From the NCBI RefSeq assembly GCF_000522505.1, contig NZ_AZMV01000004.1:62001-126000 (forward strand): DNA of 64,000 bases, given 5' to 3'. Below, one piece after another: positions 47,553 through 55,543 of the stretch (the first letter of the stretch is position 1; every line of letters begins with the position of its first letter). This stretch comes from Bifidobacterium moukalabense DSM 27321 (GTDB lineage Bacteria; Actinomycetota; Actinomycetes; Actinomycetales; Bifidobacteriaceae). The translations under genes and the position numbers were made by a program. Under the pieces are notes generated by a model that saw nothing but the letters and a program-made list of their open reading frames with translations, did no database searches and was not told the DNA's origin.

Positions 47553-47750
47553 ATGCCCTGCCCCAACGACGCGAGAATCCACGACAAGACGATGGCTTTC
47601 CACTGCATGCCGGAGGAATACGAGCCGATCCCCCGATTGGCCGAAGCCTGTGGGGCGAACAAGCAATTACATCATGGCCAAGCTGACCGACAAGGAAATT
47701 GTTGCTGTGAGCAATCCGCGAACCTGCAAGGCGGGTCGAGTCTTTGACTG
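47553..47750 (+). pseudogene. MobC-like gene, truncated
   Basis: Starts MPCPNDARIHDKTMAFHCMP, continues EEYEPIPRLAEACGANKQ, then in a shifted frame YIMAKLTDKEIVAVSNPRTC before losing homology. This is the N-terminal half of a plasmid mobilization MobC as found directly after integrases in small IMEs. The gene starts 1 base after the integrase stop; no relaxase remains nearby. Confidence 0.6.
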
Positions 47751-47787
47751 CTGATTCGCGGCGAGAGAATCAAACGGGCAACTTGAG

Positions 47788-48842
47788 CTACGCAACGGTT
47801 CCCGTGCCAAGCAAAATGTGCGACCCGAGCGCCACCTGAGCCGCTAGAAAGCCATTCCACACGGGGCCGCTGGCCTTGTTTCTTTCGAACTCGTTTGGCA
47901 ATGTGACACTGAAGTAGTCATTGGTCAGACGCGCTGCAATCTCGCCGTCGAGCCAGCGGCGGAACGCCTCCGCATCCGACAGCTCCTCCAAAGCGTTCAT
48001 CTGCTGCTCGAAGACGGACTCGAATCCCCGTGTACATCTGCTAAACGAAGCCATGGCGGAACTAGCACTTGGCCACGCGTTGCAACTCGATTCCGGCCAT
48101 ATCAAAGCGGTGCTTCGCAAGCAGGTAGATTGTATATGATAACGGGATTGTGTTCTCGGAGCTGATCATGCCCCTGTTTACGTATCCAGCCTCACCGAGG
48201 GCGTTGATGAATGCATGCCAGTCGTTCAGGTTGAGCACTTTGCCCAGTGCGGAGCCGAATTTCGCGAAGTTCTCCTCGTGCTTGGCGACGCTTGTCTTGC
48301 TCGTCTCCAAATCGCGGCCATTGAGGATGAGGCGTGCATAGCGAAGCCTGCCGCGGCCGAACCCGACGCCGACGGTCGCCCTGATTATATGGCTTGGCTT
48401 TACCGTGAGCAGCGCATTGTAGAAGGTTCCGGTGCCCTGCTTACGGCTATCCTCGCACCCAATCCTCAATCTTCTGCCTGGTTGCCGGCTCGTAAACCGA
48501 GAACAGGGTCATGATGAAGTCGCCTTCGTTAAGCTTAGTGCCGCCTGAGTTCACGCGGATGAATATCTTGGACGTCTGCTCCTCGTCGGCCTTGTTCGAT
48601 ATCGAGAGGATGGGGATGTTGTAGGTGGTCTCGAGGTTGAGCAGCTCGTTTATGCCCTCTTCCATGGCATCCTCGGCTTCGTAATCGAGTTTCGACAGTC
48701 CGCGATTCTCGTTTGCCTCGTTCAAGCGCCTGATGTATTCGCGGCGGAACCTGGTCGTCTCGTTGTTGCGCTTAGCCTCGATAACCTCGCTAACCAAGTT
48801 TCCAACCGGTCGATCTACCCCTTCGAAGAGTGGCTTTGCCAT
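47788..48842 (-). pseudogene. DUF262-family protein, internally deleted, frameshifted and truncated
   Basis: The start MAKPLFEGVDRPVGNLVSEV is that of DUF262 proteins. It then jumps directly to FRREYIRRLNEANENRGLSK, omitting the DUF262 nucleotidase core with its DGQQR motif. KIFIRVNSGGTKLNEGDFIM follows. At about 48460 the frame changes to TFYNALLTVKPSHIIRATVG and on to IPLSYTIYLLAKHRFDMAG, and at about 48070 again to FESVFEQQMNALEELSD. No DUF1524/HNH end is found. DUF262 proteins include the GmrSD-type modification-dependent restriction enzymes. It is the last gene of the 50701 operon and now a fossil. Confidence 0.75.
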
Positions 48843-48866
48843 CGAATTTCCTCTCGAATCGTATCG

Positions 48867-50033
48867 TTAATCTTCCTCGGCGTCTTCGACTAACCAGCAG
48901 GTTGTACCATCCGTGAGAATGGTCTTTGATGCATGGGTCGCAACTGTGATGCGTTTAATGCCCTCTTCACATTTCTCTGTGCTGGCTTTGACCTTTTTTT
49001 CGGCGCTGCGAAGGTCTGACTGCATGTTTTGCTTCGATTCAAGGAGCTTCTGCTTTGCGGCAGCCCGTGGGGTTTTCGAGGTGAGGTTCTTCAAGGGGTT
49101 CTTGTCGTTGCCACTAGGAATGGCTAGAGGCGCACCTTTGAGGGCACCAATCCTCACCTCCATAACCCCAGCAACGGTGGCTCGCTTTGCGAGGAAGCCT
49201 TGGGATTTTTTAACTATGCGTTCCTTTTCGATGAGAGCGCTTTGCTCATCCATCGCACCGTCGTAGTACATGCGAGTCATGCCCAGCGCAGACAAAGCCT
49301 GAAGGCACATGGCAAACTGCTCTTCGCGGGAATGAAGTTCTTCGAGGAGGGGTTGCAGCTCCTTCTTGCTCGCCGCGGCTTCCCTTGCCCTTTTGTCGAG
49401 GTCGCCCATTTGGAGGGTAATCCAATCAACAACCGCACCGACTTCGTTGTATTGCCTCTCGATCTCGTTGCGAGCTGCTCGGAAGGCTTCGAGGCTCCTC
49501 AAGTTGTGCTCATATAAACCAGAGTACGTTCTGGCCACATCCAAGGCGTTGTTGAGCTTTGCCCTCTGCTCGTTTTCAAACATCGAGACGACCTTATCGA
49601 GCTTCTCGTCGATGCCGTGCAGACTATCGCTGATCTCGGTCATGTATGCTTGTCCGACGACCATCGCCGCCGCTGCAAGGCCGGCACCCGCAATTTGGGT
49701 CGGGTTGATCTTACCGGCTTCCCTGAGTTTGATCTGACCGGCAATCTTGTTGTTGGAGCCTTTTACGACGGCTCGGTAGGCACCTTCGTCGCCCTTAGCT
49801 TTCGCGAGGTCTTGGATGGTGAATCCATTGGGTACCTCAACTTTAAAAAGGCCTTTCTCGGGGATGGATTCGAGAACATCCGAGGCGACCTGGAAAGCGG
49901 AGTCTGCTTTGGCCAAAATGTCTATTCCGGCCGATTCCTTATCGACCTTGGCGAGCACCTGCATTCCATCGAGGTCATCGGCGGACACGATTTCAACGTT
50001 GACGACCGCTAGGTTCTTGTCTTCGGCTGTCAT
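48867..50033 (-). CDS. Unknown protein with hydrophobic hinge and long coiled coil (388 aa)
   Basis: Residues 1-110 look like a compact soluble domain (FKVEVPNGFTIQDLAKAKGD). Residues about 113-131 are a small-residue hydrophobic helix (TQIAGAGLAAAAMVVGQAYM), which could insert into a membrane. Residues 135-260 are helical with heptad character (LHGIDEKLDKVVSMFENEQR; ELQPLLEELHSREEQFAMCL). The end is basic, then acidic. It starts 3 bases after the preceding gene and ends 24 bases before the DUF262 relic. The layout resembles membrane-active effectors of defence or toxin systems, but no family is recognised. Confidence 0.6.
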   Translation of the reverse strand: MTAEDKNLAVVNVEIVSADDLDGMQVLAKVDKESAGIDILAKADSAFQVASDVLESIPEKGLFKVEVPNGFTIQDLAKAKGDEGAYRAVVKGSNNKIAGQIKLREAGKINPTQIAGAGLAAAAMVVGQAYMTEISDSLHGIDEKLDKVVSMFENEQRAKLNNALDVARTYSGLYEHNLRSLEAFRAARNEIERQYNEVGAVVDWITLQMGDLDKRAREAAASKKELQPLLEELHSREEQFAMCLQALSALGMTRMYYDGAMDEQSALIEKERIVKKSQGFLAKRATVAGVMEVRIGALKGAPLAIPSGNDKNPLKNLTSKTPRAAAKQKLLESKQNMQSDLRSAEKKVKASTEKCEEGIKRITVATHASKTILTDGTTCWLVEDAEED

Positions 50034-50036
50034 GAT

Positions 50037-50501
50037 TTAGTCCTCTGTGGAGACGAGCGATTGAAGGTCCCATTTGTTATAGGAATCTGCCGCATTGAGA
50101 TTTTGCAGCAATTCGGCGAATTCCGGGCCGATCTCGTCTTCGTTGCAAGGATACGACAGGACCCACATGGGTTCCTTAAACTTGAAATCGGCATAAACGT
50201 CGATGTTTCCGAGCCCGCGCAGCTGTGAGTAGACGGCCAGGCCAACTGAAGAGCCACAACCCACGAAAACATCCTTGTATGCGGACAGGTCCTTCTCTCC
50301 CTTGGACTTCATGGTGATTATCGCGTAGCAGCCCGTGAAGGCCATGTATCCGGAATCCAGCTCGCTGGAATCCGACATGTTGGCCTCGAAATTCTTGAAG
50401 AACTCCTTTGCGGAGACGGGAGGCAAGGAGGACGAAACCGCCTTCTTCCGGTTCTCTTCGTTGGTTTTCTTCTGTTCTTTGAGCTCTTTTTTCAGCTGCA
50501 T
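50037..50501 (-). CDS. Unknown 154-aa protein, possibly GIY-YIG-like
   Basis: A Lys/Glu-rich N-terminal helix (QLKKELKEQKKTNEENRKKA) precedes a small domain: TGCYAIITMKSKGEKDLSAY, KDVFVGCGSSVGLAVYSQLR and GLGNIDVYADFKFKEP. The spacing of GCYAI...VFVG, the following helix and the late DSYNKW resemble GIY-YIG endonucleases (GIY...YVG...R...N), though the usual Arg and Glu are not clearly placed. Middle gene of the operon, 5 bases after the 64-residue gene and 3 before the 388-residue gene. Confidence 0.5.
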   Translation of the reverse strand: MQLKKELKEQKKTNEENRKKAVSSSLPPVSAKEFFKNFEANMSDSSELDSGYMAFTGCYAIITMKSKGEKDLSAYKDVFVGCGSSVGLAVYSQLRGLGNIDVYADFKFKEPMWVLSYPCNEDEIGPEFAELLQNLNAADSYNKWDLQSLVSTED

Positions 50502-50506
50502 GTTGT

Positions 50507-50701
50507 TCAGGAAGGAGACCTTTGCGTTCTTACTGTTTTTTTTGCTGCTGTGTTTGCGGCGTCCCGAACCTGCTCGACAACTTTGGGCGCGTACTGCTCG
50601 ATAAGGGGCTGGAGCACAGGGAGCACTTCCTTGCCGACGTCCACGGCGTATTTACCGGTGTTGATGGCCTTCTGAAGATTCTGAAGTTTGATCTTGGGCA
50701 T
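50507..50701 (-). CDS. Small helical protein (64 aa), first gene of the island operon
   Basis: MPKIKLQNLQKAINTGKYAV, then DVGKEVLPVLQPLIEQYAPK and a basic end. It is an amphipathic helical protein without membrane segment. Close packing with the two following genes supports translation. It could be a regulator, antitoxin-like partner or structural helper; nothing more specific can be said. Confidence 0.5.
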   Translation of the reverse strand: MPKIKLQNLQKAINTGKYAVDVGKEVLPVLQPLIEQYAPKVVEQVRDAANTAAKKTVRTQRSPS

Positions 50702-50997
50702 CTTTGGCTCCTGGGAATCGAGTGGACATTGAGACGAAACTGCTAGAGACAGCGGTATTCGAATGACGTCATTTTACACCCGCCGACAGGTGGGAAATCC
50801 AAACAGCCCATTGGCGTTCAAAATACATCGCTATCACGAATTACTCAGTTGGCAACTGAATCTGTGGAGTAGACGACGGTGTGGGAGTTGATAGTTTGAT
50901 AGCTGGAGGTCACGAAGGCTCCGGCTTGGTTAATGTCGGTCTTCTCAGTACAACCTCGCACTTTCGGCGGAGATCGCTTCCCCGTCGTCGCTCGCAT

Positions 50998-51114
50998 TCA
51001 TGCTCTCAAGCGGGATCTCGTACACGGAGTAGGGGGAATTGTCTCCTCGGGCTCCAATCCTACGTCCAGTAAGATGGCGGCTATCGCGATGAGTGCCAAG
51101 CCCAACAGCAGCAA
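50998..51114 (-). CDS. Possible very small membrane peptide (38 aa), TTG start
   Basis: GGAGGAAG lies 3-4 bases before TTG 51114. The peptide begins with a membrane helix (LLLGLALIAIAAILLDVGL) and ends after EPEET with a short basic tail. The frame below (SPYSVYEIPLESMNASDDGE) looks more protein-like, so a frameshift in CCCCC near 51,030 may have truncated a longer protein. Confidence 0.3.
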   Translation of the reverse strand: MLLLGLALIAIAAILLDVGLEPEETIPPTPCTRSRLRA

Positions 51115-51180
51115 TTTCTTCCTCCCGAAACGAAGCGAGGGTCCGGTTTCCCGAAGCCTCGGGTTTTCCGATTGCAGTCT

Positions 51181-51339
51181 TTACTTGTCTTGCATTTCCT
51201 CGCAGAGCTTGTCTTCGATGCCCTCTTCCCGCATCTTGCCGGCGCGGCACACGACGCTTGCGACCCAGATGACGCGCCCAGTGAATGACAGCCCTGCAGC
51301 CCTCGCAGCCTCGACCGTTATGAAACCGCCGGCATCCAT
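51181..51339 (-). CDS. Small hypothetical protein (52 aa)
   Basis: MDAGGFITVEAARAAGLSFT, then GRVIWVASVVCRAGKMREEG; a GAGGGAG box precedes ATG 51339. No family recognised. It lies upstream of the membrane peptide on the same strand. Confidence 0.35.
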   Translation of the reverse strand: MDAGGFITVEAARAAGLSFTGRVIWVASVVCRAGKMREEGIEDKLCEEMQDK

Positions 51340-51388
51340 TATGTGCTCCCTCTATCTGAAGTCTTCGTTATCTCTTCTCCTTATCGAC

Positions 51389-51503
51389 TGACATCTCGTC
51401 ATCTGTATTCCTGACACCTTGTCATGGTTGAGGGGTTCAAGGGATGACGTTTCGTCATGCCTTGGCGGCGGAACCCCAGACGACTCGTCATGTATCTTCG
51501 TCA
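51389..51503. repeat. Array of TGACnnnTYGTCA inverted-repeat boxes
   Basis: TGACATCTCGTCA (51389), TGACACCTTGTCA (51412), TGACGTTTCGTCA (51445), AGACGACTCGTCA (51478) and TGTATCTTCGTCA (51491). The first three are full palindromic boxes, the last two partial. Such spaced multiple boxes fit binding sites of a dimeric regulator or replication protein, or the multiple terminal repeats of an IS21-like element end; no transposase is left here. Confidence 0.65.
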
Positions 51504-51936
51504 GGAGTGCGAGCGCCGTCACCACATAGACTTGGTCTTGTGACCGCGCCCCGACTCGTGGAAGCTGGTCGAAGGACATCGATTTTCGCCATCGTAGGCG
51601 ATTAGCTCGCAGCTAGTCCCTTCAAAAGCAAGAACAGGCGCCCTATGAGCAGGGTGCCTGTGTGCAAGATGCCATCCAGTTGTGCCGCCGGGCTATTCAC
51701 GGCGGCCGGCAATCGTGTACGTCGGCATGGTCGCCTATCTGGTTACATTTCTGGTTTGCTTACTAAAGGCGACCTGCGGGATAGTGGCGTCTTTCCAGGT
51801 CTACCGCCTTAATGGTATCCAGATAACCAAGCGACTTGACTAGTTCTACGGATTTACGATGATCAAGGCAGATGAACGGCAGGTTCAGCGGGCATTTATG
51901 CAGAGTAGGAGGGACTCTGAGACGAAATGGCAGTTG
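51504..51936. other. Stretch without a recognisable gene
   Basis: No convincing coding sequence between the box array and the SUKH gene. Several short frames exist but none with a ribosome-binding site and plausible protein. Confidence 0.4.
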
Positions 51937-52326
51937 TCACTCTGAAAGATATTCGATTAACGATGAGGCGATTTTTCTAACGGCGCCACTCGAATCGAGC
52001 TGAAAAACGGAGCCAGAAGCATTCTGGCAAATAATTATCCCATCGATGTAGGTATCTTCAATCACGTAGCAATCGGGCTTGAACTCTTGATAGATTGACC
52101 GCATATCCTCGGTAGCATTCACGACGTTCAGCCTTTTGGAGTCTATGATCCCGGTCAACTCATGACCGTACGTCTCGATGCAGCCGTATTCCAGAAGGGC
52201 GTTTCGGTAATCTGGAGCAAAGCGCAGGCCAAGAGCCGACTCCGCCTCAAAGATTGCTGTTTCGGAAGCTGGCTTGAAACCCGAAAAGCCGGGCAGCTCA
52301 ACAAGCTCTTCGAAATTGCGATTCAT
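51937..52326 (-). CDS. SMI1/KNR4 (SUKH) family immunity-like protein
   Basis: 129 residues. GFSGFKPASETAIFEAESAL, then GLRFAPDYRNALLEYGCIET is the SUKH opening (I...E..LG..LP.dYr.fl...G). A beta-rich end follows (SGSVFQLDSSGAVRKIASSL, EYLSE). SUKH proteins are common immunity factors of polymorphic toxins, and this gene starts 11 bases after the stop of a gene with an LHH nuclease toxin end. It probably binds and inhibits that nuclease in the cytoplasm. Confidence 0.8.
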   Translation of the reverse strand: MNRNFEELVELPGFSGFKPASETAIFEAESALGLRFAPDYRNALLEYGCIETYGHELTGIIDSKRLNVVNATEDMRSIYQEFKPDCYVIEDTYIDGIIICQNASGSVFQLDSSGAVRKIASSLIEYLSE

Positions 52327-52337
52327 GCTTTAACCCC

Positions 52338-53534
52338 TTATCCGGCCACTATGGATGCATAGTCACGCCAGAATTGCCTTTTTTGAATCTTAAAGGCGTC
52401 CCTGTCGATCTCGCTCGATTTACCTGTAGTGTTAAGAATTTGAGCAACGCCTTTGCCTCTGTGCTCCTCCTGGCTCAGAACCGCTAGGGTTCCATTCGCT
52501 TTCTGATTGATGTGATGGAGTTCGTAAGAGTCACCGCTGGGATCGAGCGGCGCCTGACCCTTCCGCATGCGCTGCAGATTCGTCGAGCCCTTTTCATCGA
52601 CCCTTGTAAGGTCAATGTCCTGAACCAATGCGGTCTTGCCGCTTACGTTTGCGGTCTTGAGTCCCGCATCTTTATAAACGTTGTATTCATCAACGCTCTT
52701 GAACTGCTTGATTACGTCGAGCGGGTACTTCGATTCGCGCTGGATCGATGCGGCCTCATTCATGGTTAAACCGTTCAGTGTTGCTCCCTTGAGGCCGGCG
52801 GCTTCCGCTGCTCCGCCTCCAATGGCACCCCCGATTGCCCCGAGCATAAAACCCTCGCTCCCGCCAAGGTCAGCAGCCTTGATGGAAGCCTCAACGTCTC
52901 CATTTGTTTGAATTGCTGTAGCGGCTCCTGAGGTTATGGCTCCGATCGCGGCGCCAGAGAGCGCTGCTTTCGTTCCAGTGCTGGCTGCAACTGCGAATAC
53001 CATGCTGCAGGCAGGTGCGACCCCTGCGGTCGCAACCGAAACTGTAACGCAGACGAGGATGACTCCGCCGCCAACAGCAACGTTGCGAATAACCTGGTCA
53101 TACGTATCATCGTAATCTTGGAGAGCATGAACGGATGTCTGTCCATCCTCACCCAGCGTGTAAACGTATTTAGATCCCGGGAATTGCTCTTGGAGCTCTG
53201 CGATGGTGTAGCCGAAGAAGATGGTGGACTGGGAATTGTACGTGAGCTCATCGATGTATTCCTGCGAAATATACACAGCTTGGACATTCTCAACGAACGC
53301 GCTTTCCGGAAAATCCTGGCTCAAAACCTGATTGTAAACCGAATCCTGGATGTACTCGGGAAGTCCCTCATCGCTCATCTTCGCGAATTCGCCGTTCTGC
53401 GCGGAGGAAACCTCGAGGTTCCCCTCTCGCGTTTCGGAATCACCTGAGGCGGCTGAATTCTGCTGGGTGGGAACACCGCATCCGGATAGCACGAGCATCG
53501 CGGATACCAAGACGGCTAGAAGCTTCTTCTTCAT
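52338..53534 (-). CDS. Lipoprotein with C-terminal LHH/HNH (Endo VII-type) nuclease toxin domain
   Basis: 398 residues. MKKKLLAVLVSAMLVLSGCG is a lipoprotein signal with lipobox LSGC (Cys19). Residues 60-135 are a soluble domain. Residues about 150-250 are long Gly/Ala-rich hydrophobic stretches (VAVGGGVILVCVTVSVATAG; GFMLGAIGGAIGGGAAEAAG), as in pretoxin translocation regions. The end YELHHINQKANGTLAVLSQE, then EHRGKG and DRDAFKIQKRQFWRDYA, matches the LHH nuclease family (LHHi.q.....l..l....H). It is probably a contact-delivered DNase protected by the adjacent SUKH protein. ATG 53534 overlaps the upstream stop. Confidence 0.8.
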   Translation of the reverse strand: MKKKLLAVLVSAMLVLSGCGVPTQQNSAASGDSETREGNLEVSSAQNGEFAKMSDEGLPEYIQDSVYNQVLSQDFPESAFVENVQAVYISQEYIDELTYNSQSTIFFGYTIAELQEQFPGSKYVYTLGEDGQTSVHALQDYDDTYDQVIRNVAVGGGVILVCVTVSVATAGVAPACSMVFAVAASTGTKAALSGAAIGAITSGAATAIQTNGDVEASIKAADLGGSEGFMLGAIGGAIGGGAAEAAGLKGATLNGLTMNEAASIQRESKYPLDVIKQFKSVDEYNVYKDAGLKTANVSGKTALVQDIDLTRVDEKGSTNLQRMRKGQAPLDPSGDSYELHHINQKANGTLAVLSQEEHRGKGVAQILNTTGKSSEIDRDAFKIQKRQFWRDYASIVAG

Positions 53535-54832
53535 CTGTCATCCTTGGCGTCAACGACTGCGAACTCAACTGAGTCGTCACCGTCGATACTGGCGAGCGAT
53601 TGCGATTCGGGGAGGGAGACAGCTCTGGCGAAACGGCTTTTTACGAGAACAATTACCGCGACAACAATCAGTGCGACGATCAGAAGAGGGAGCGTTAAAT
53701 TGACTCCGCCGCTCTTGGTCGTTGACGCTGAGGATGAATCGTTTGATACGGGCGTCTCTGTTTGATTGCTCGATTCGGGCCATGTTATAGATCCGTCATC
53801 GCCTATCACGGCACCTTGATTGACCATTTCTTTGATTTGAGAAACGGAATAGCCCGTAACGGCATAAGCCTTCAGCTGGGGGTCGCCGCCAACGTAAATG
53901 GTCTTCTCCGTTGTTTGGCCCGTTGAGGTGTTTTCGGAGGTTATGGTGTAAACGCCCTCTTCGGTGTATTTGTCGCCATCCTTGGCCGGCGCGTTGGATC
54001 GAACGTCAAAGGACTTGCCGGTCAAGACCTCCCGCTTGACGTTTATATTCAGGTAGCGCGAACGGGCCAAGTCGATAGAGAAGCCGTTCGGGGCCACCGA
54101 TTCGTTGGTCAACTCGGATCCGCTTTGCGCATCGAAGAGAAACGCCATGGTATTGCCGTTTCGGACGGAGAACTTGAATCGGATGGTGTAATTGTTGTAC
54201 TTAGGGAAGATTGATGCTTCTGGTACGAAAAGAAAACCTCCCACATGGTGCACATCGTTCTTGATCTCGTAGTCTAGAACGACTTCGTAATCGCCTTCCT
54301 CGAAAAGATCGACTTGAGTGTTAGCCCCAGCCGTGACGCCCGCAAAGTAGTCGTTGTACACCTGGGGATCAGAAGAGTTGTTCTGGTAGTCGGTTTTGCG
54401 AACGATGAGGGTGCCGCGACCAAAACCAGGTTCTGATTTTTTAATTTGCATCCCTTGGTCGTAGCCGTTTTCGTCATTCGCTATTGTCAACGACGAATTC
54501 CCGTTTAAACGGTTGATGTCTTGGGATAGCTCGAAATTTAGCGACACTTTGTCACCGATGGTTTTCAGGAAAGTGAACGACTCGCCGTTGCGTTGAACGG
54601 ACGTGAAGCCTTTGACGTTGAAGGATCCTAACTGCCAGCCGAAATGGGGATCCGACTCTTTGATTTCGTTGCTTTCAGAATAACCGGTGTCCAATCCAGC
54701 GTTCACGACGGAACCAAGAGTGAAGCTTTGCCCATCCGCCGAAGCTGTCATCGGCATAGCGAGTAAAAACAAAGCGACGAAAAAAGCGGCGGCGAAAGCC
54801 CCGAAAGCACGAACAAATCGGCTGGTTGTCAT
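53531..54832 (-). CDS. Signal-anchored surface protein with C-terminal membrane helix (433 aa)
   Basis: The signal peptide is RFVRAFGAFAAAFFVALFLL ending MTASADG. An extracellular beta-rich region of about 330 residues follows (GSVVNAGLDTGYSESNEIKE onwards), then a Ser/Thr linker (TPVSNDSSSASTTKSGG), the membrane helix LPLLIVALIVVAVIVLVKS and a 35-residue cytoplasmic tail. No LPxTG is seen. GGAAGGAAA precedes ATG 54832, where the AT-richer region upstream holds the promoter. It overlaps the toxin gene by 4 bases, so the three genes form an operon. It could present or help deliver the lipoprotein nuclease. Confidence 0.65.
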   Translation of the reverse strand: MTTSRFVRAFGAFAAAFFVALFLLAMPMTASADGQSFTLGSVVNAGLDTGYSESNEIKESDPHFGWQLGSFNVKGFTSVQRNGESFTFLKTIGDKVSLNFELSQDINRLNGNSSLTIANDENGYDQGMQIKKSEPGFGRGTLIVRKTDYQNNSSDPQVYNDYFAGVTAGANTQVDLFEEGDYEVVLDYEIKNDVHHVGGFLFVPEASIFPKYNNYTIRFKFSVRNGNTMAFLFDAQSGSELTNESVAPNGFSIDLARSRYLNINVKREVLTGKSFDVRSNAPAKDGDKYTEEGVYTITSENTSTGQTTEKTIYVGGDPQLKAYAVTGYSVSQIKEMVNQGAVIGDDGSITWPESSNQTETPVSNDSSSASTTKSGGVNLTLPLLIVALIVVAVIVLVKSRFARAVSLPESQSLASIDGDDSVEFAVVDAKDDR

Positions 54833-55321
54833 AGGTTTCCTTCCAACAATATGTTGGCCTAGTATACCGCCGAGTGTATATGTCCTCTCGTATAAATCGA
54901 TATACAATCGGAAACAGAAAGCGGGTTCATCGACATTTTCTCGAAGTGCGCAATTTCCACGAATGCGCATACCTTGGCTAGCTAAAACTGGATACCCTCT
55001 CACAGCTGTGCAACTTCGGTTTTTATGTCTCGTTAAACAGTTTCGGGCTTGATGTGCATTTGTCCAACTAGATTAAGAGTTGAATTTGTTGGACAAATCA
55101 CAGCGTGTCATTGACCTACGTAAACGCGTTTTCAAGGCGTCTGAAAACCTTTGGGGACAAAAACGTAAACTCAAGGGTGTGAGTTTACTCGTGAGTATAA
55201 ATTTTGTCCCAAAATTGTCTCCGAGATTGTCTAAAAGCCAAAGTCACGAAATTTCGGCACTTGGCGACACTCGAAATAGGGCTCACGCCTCATATGCAGG
55301 ATCAAACATCGTAAAACGTCT
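54833..55321. promoter_or_regulatory. Promoter region of the toxin cassette; island right end
   Basis: About 490 bases without a convincing gene; a 93-codon plus-strand frame (55080-55361) has no good start site or recognisable sequence and runs through attR. AT-rich sequence near 54,840-54,910 (TATGTTGG, TATACCGCC, GTATAAATC) probably contains the cassette promoter on the minus strand. Confidence 0.4.
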
Positions 55322-55339
55322 ACCATCGAGTGGGAATAA
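55322..55339 (+). repeat. attR, 18-bp direct repeat of the guaA island
   Basis: ACCATCGAGTGGGAATAA, identical to the guaA 3' end at 45694-45711, followed by chromosomal DNA leading to pbuX/xpt. Confidence 0.9.
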
Positions 55340-55354
55340 AGAAGGGCCAAACAA

Positions 55355-55401
55355 TGTCTGACTCTATGGAACGATGTACCACGTTTTTCGTAGAGTCAGA
55401 C
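55355..55401. terminator. Long-loop hairpin just right of attR
   Basis: GTCTGACTCTA pairs with TAGAGTCAGAC around a 24-base loop containing TTTTT. In the uninterrupted chromosome it would directly follow guaA and may be part of its original terminator. Confidence 0.45.
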
Positions 55402-55510
55402 GGATCGCTCGAGAACATTCGATGGAATGGCATGCAGTTTCTCTCGGATTGTCTGTAGTGGGATTCATGGCGACATGGATTGTCGCAGACGATGATCGAG
55501 CGTAAATAAG

Positions 55511-55543
55511 CGTCCCAACCCCGAAACAATCGGGGTTGGGACG
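55511..55543. terminator. Perfect 14-bp hairpin
   Basis: CGTCCCAACCCCGA pairs with TCGGGGTTGGGACG around AACAA. No T run follows on the plus strand. It lies in the gene-free stretch between attR and pbuX. Confidence 0.55.

Larger units (their letters stand above)
45694..55339. mobile_element. 9.6-kb degenerate integrative island in the 3' end of guaA
   Basis: Exact 18-bp direct repeats bound it, the left one being the end of guaA. Next to the left end are decayed relics of an HTH regulator, excisionase, tyrosine integrase and mobC in the order usual for small integrative elements. The 3' end of guaA is a known integration site for tyrosine-recombinase islands. Cargo: the operon 50701-47788 and the surface protein/nuclease/SUKH cassette 54832-51937. 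The mobility genes are broken, so the island is probably fixed. Confidence 0.88.

Noticed and set aside
55080..55361. 93-codon plus-strand frame across attR
   Set aside because: No ribosome-binding site or recognisable sequence; composition of intergenic DNA.
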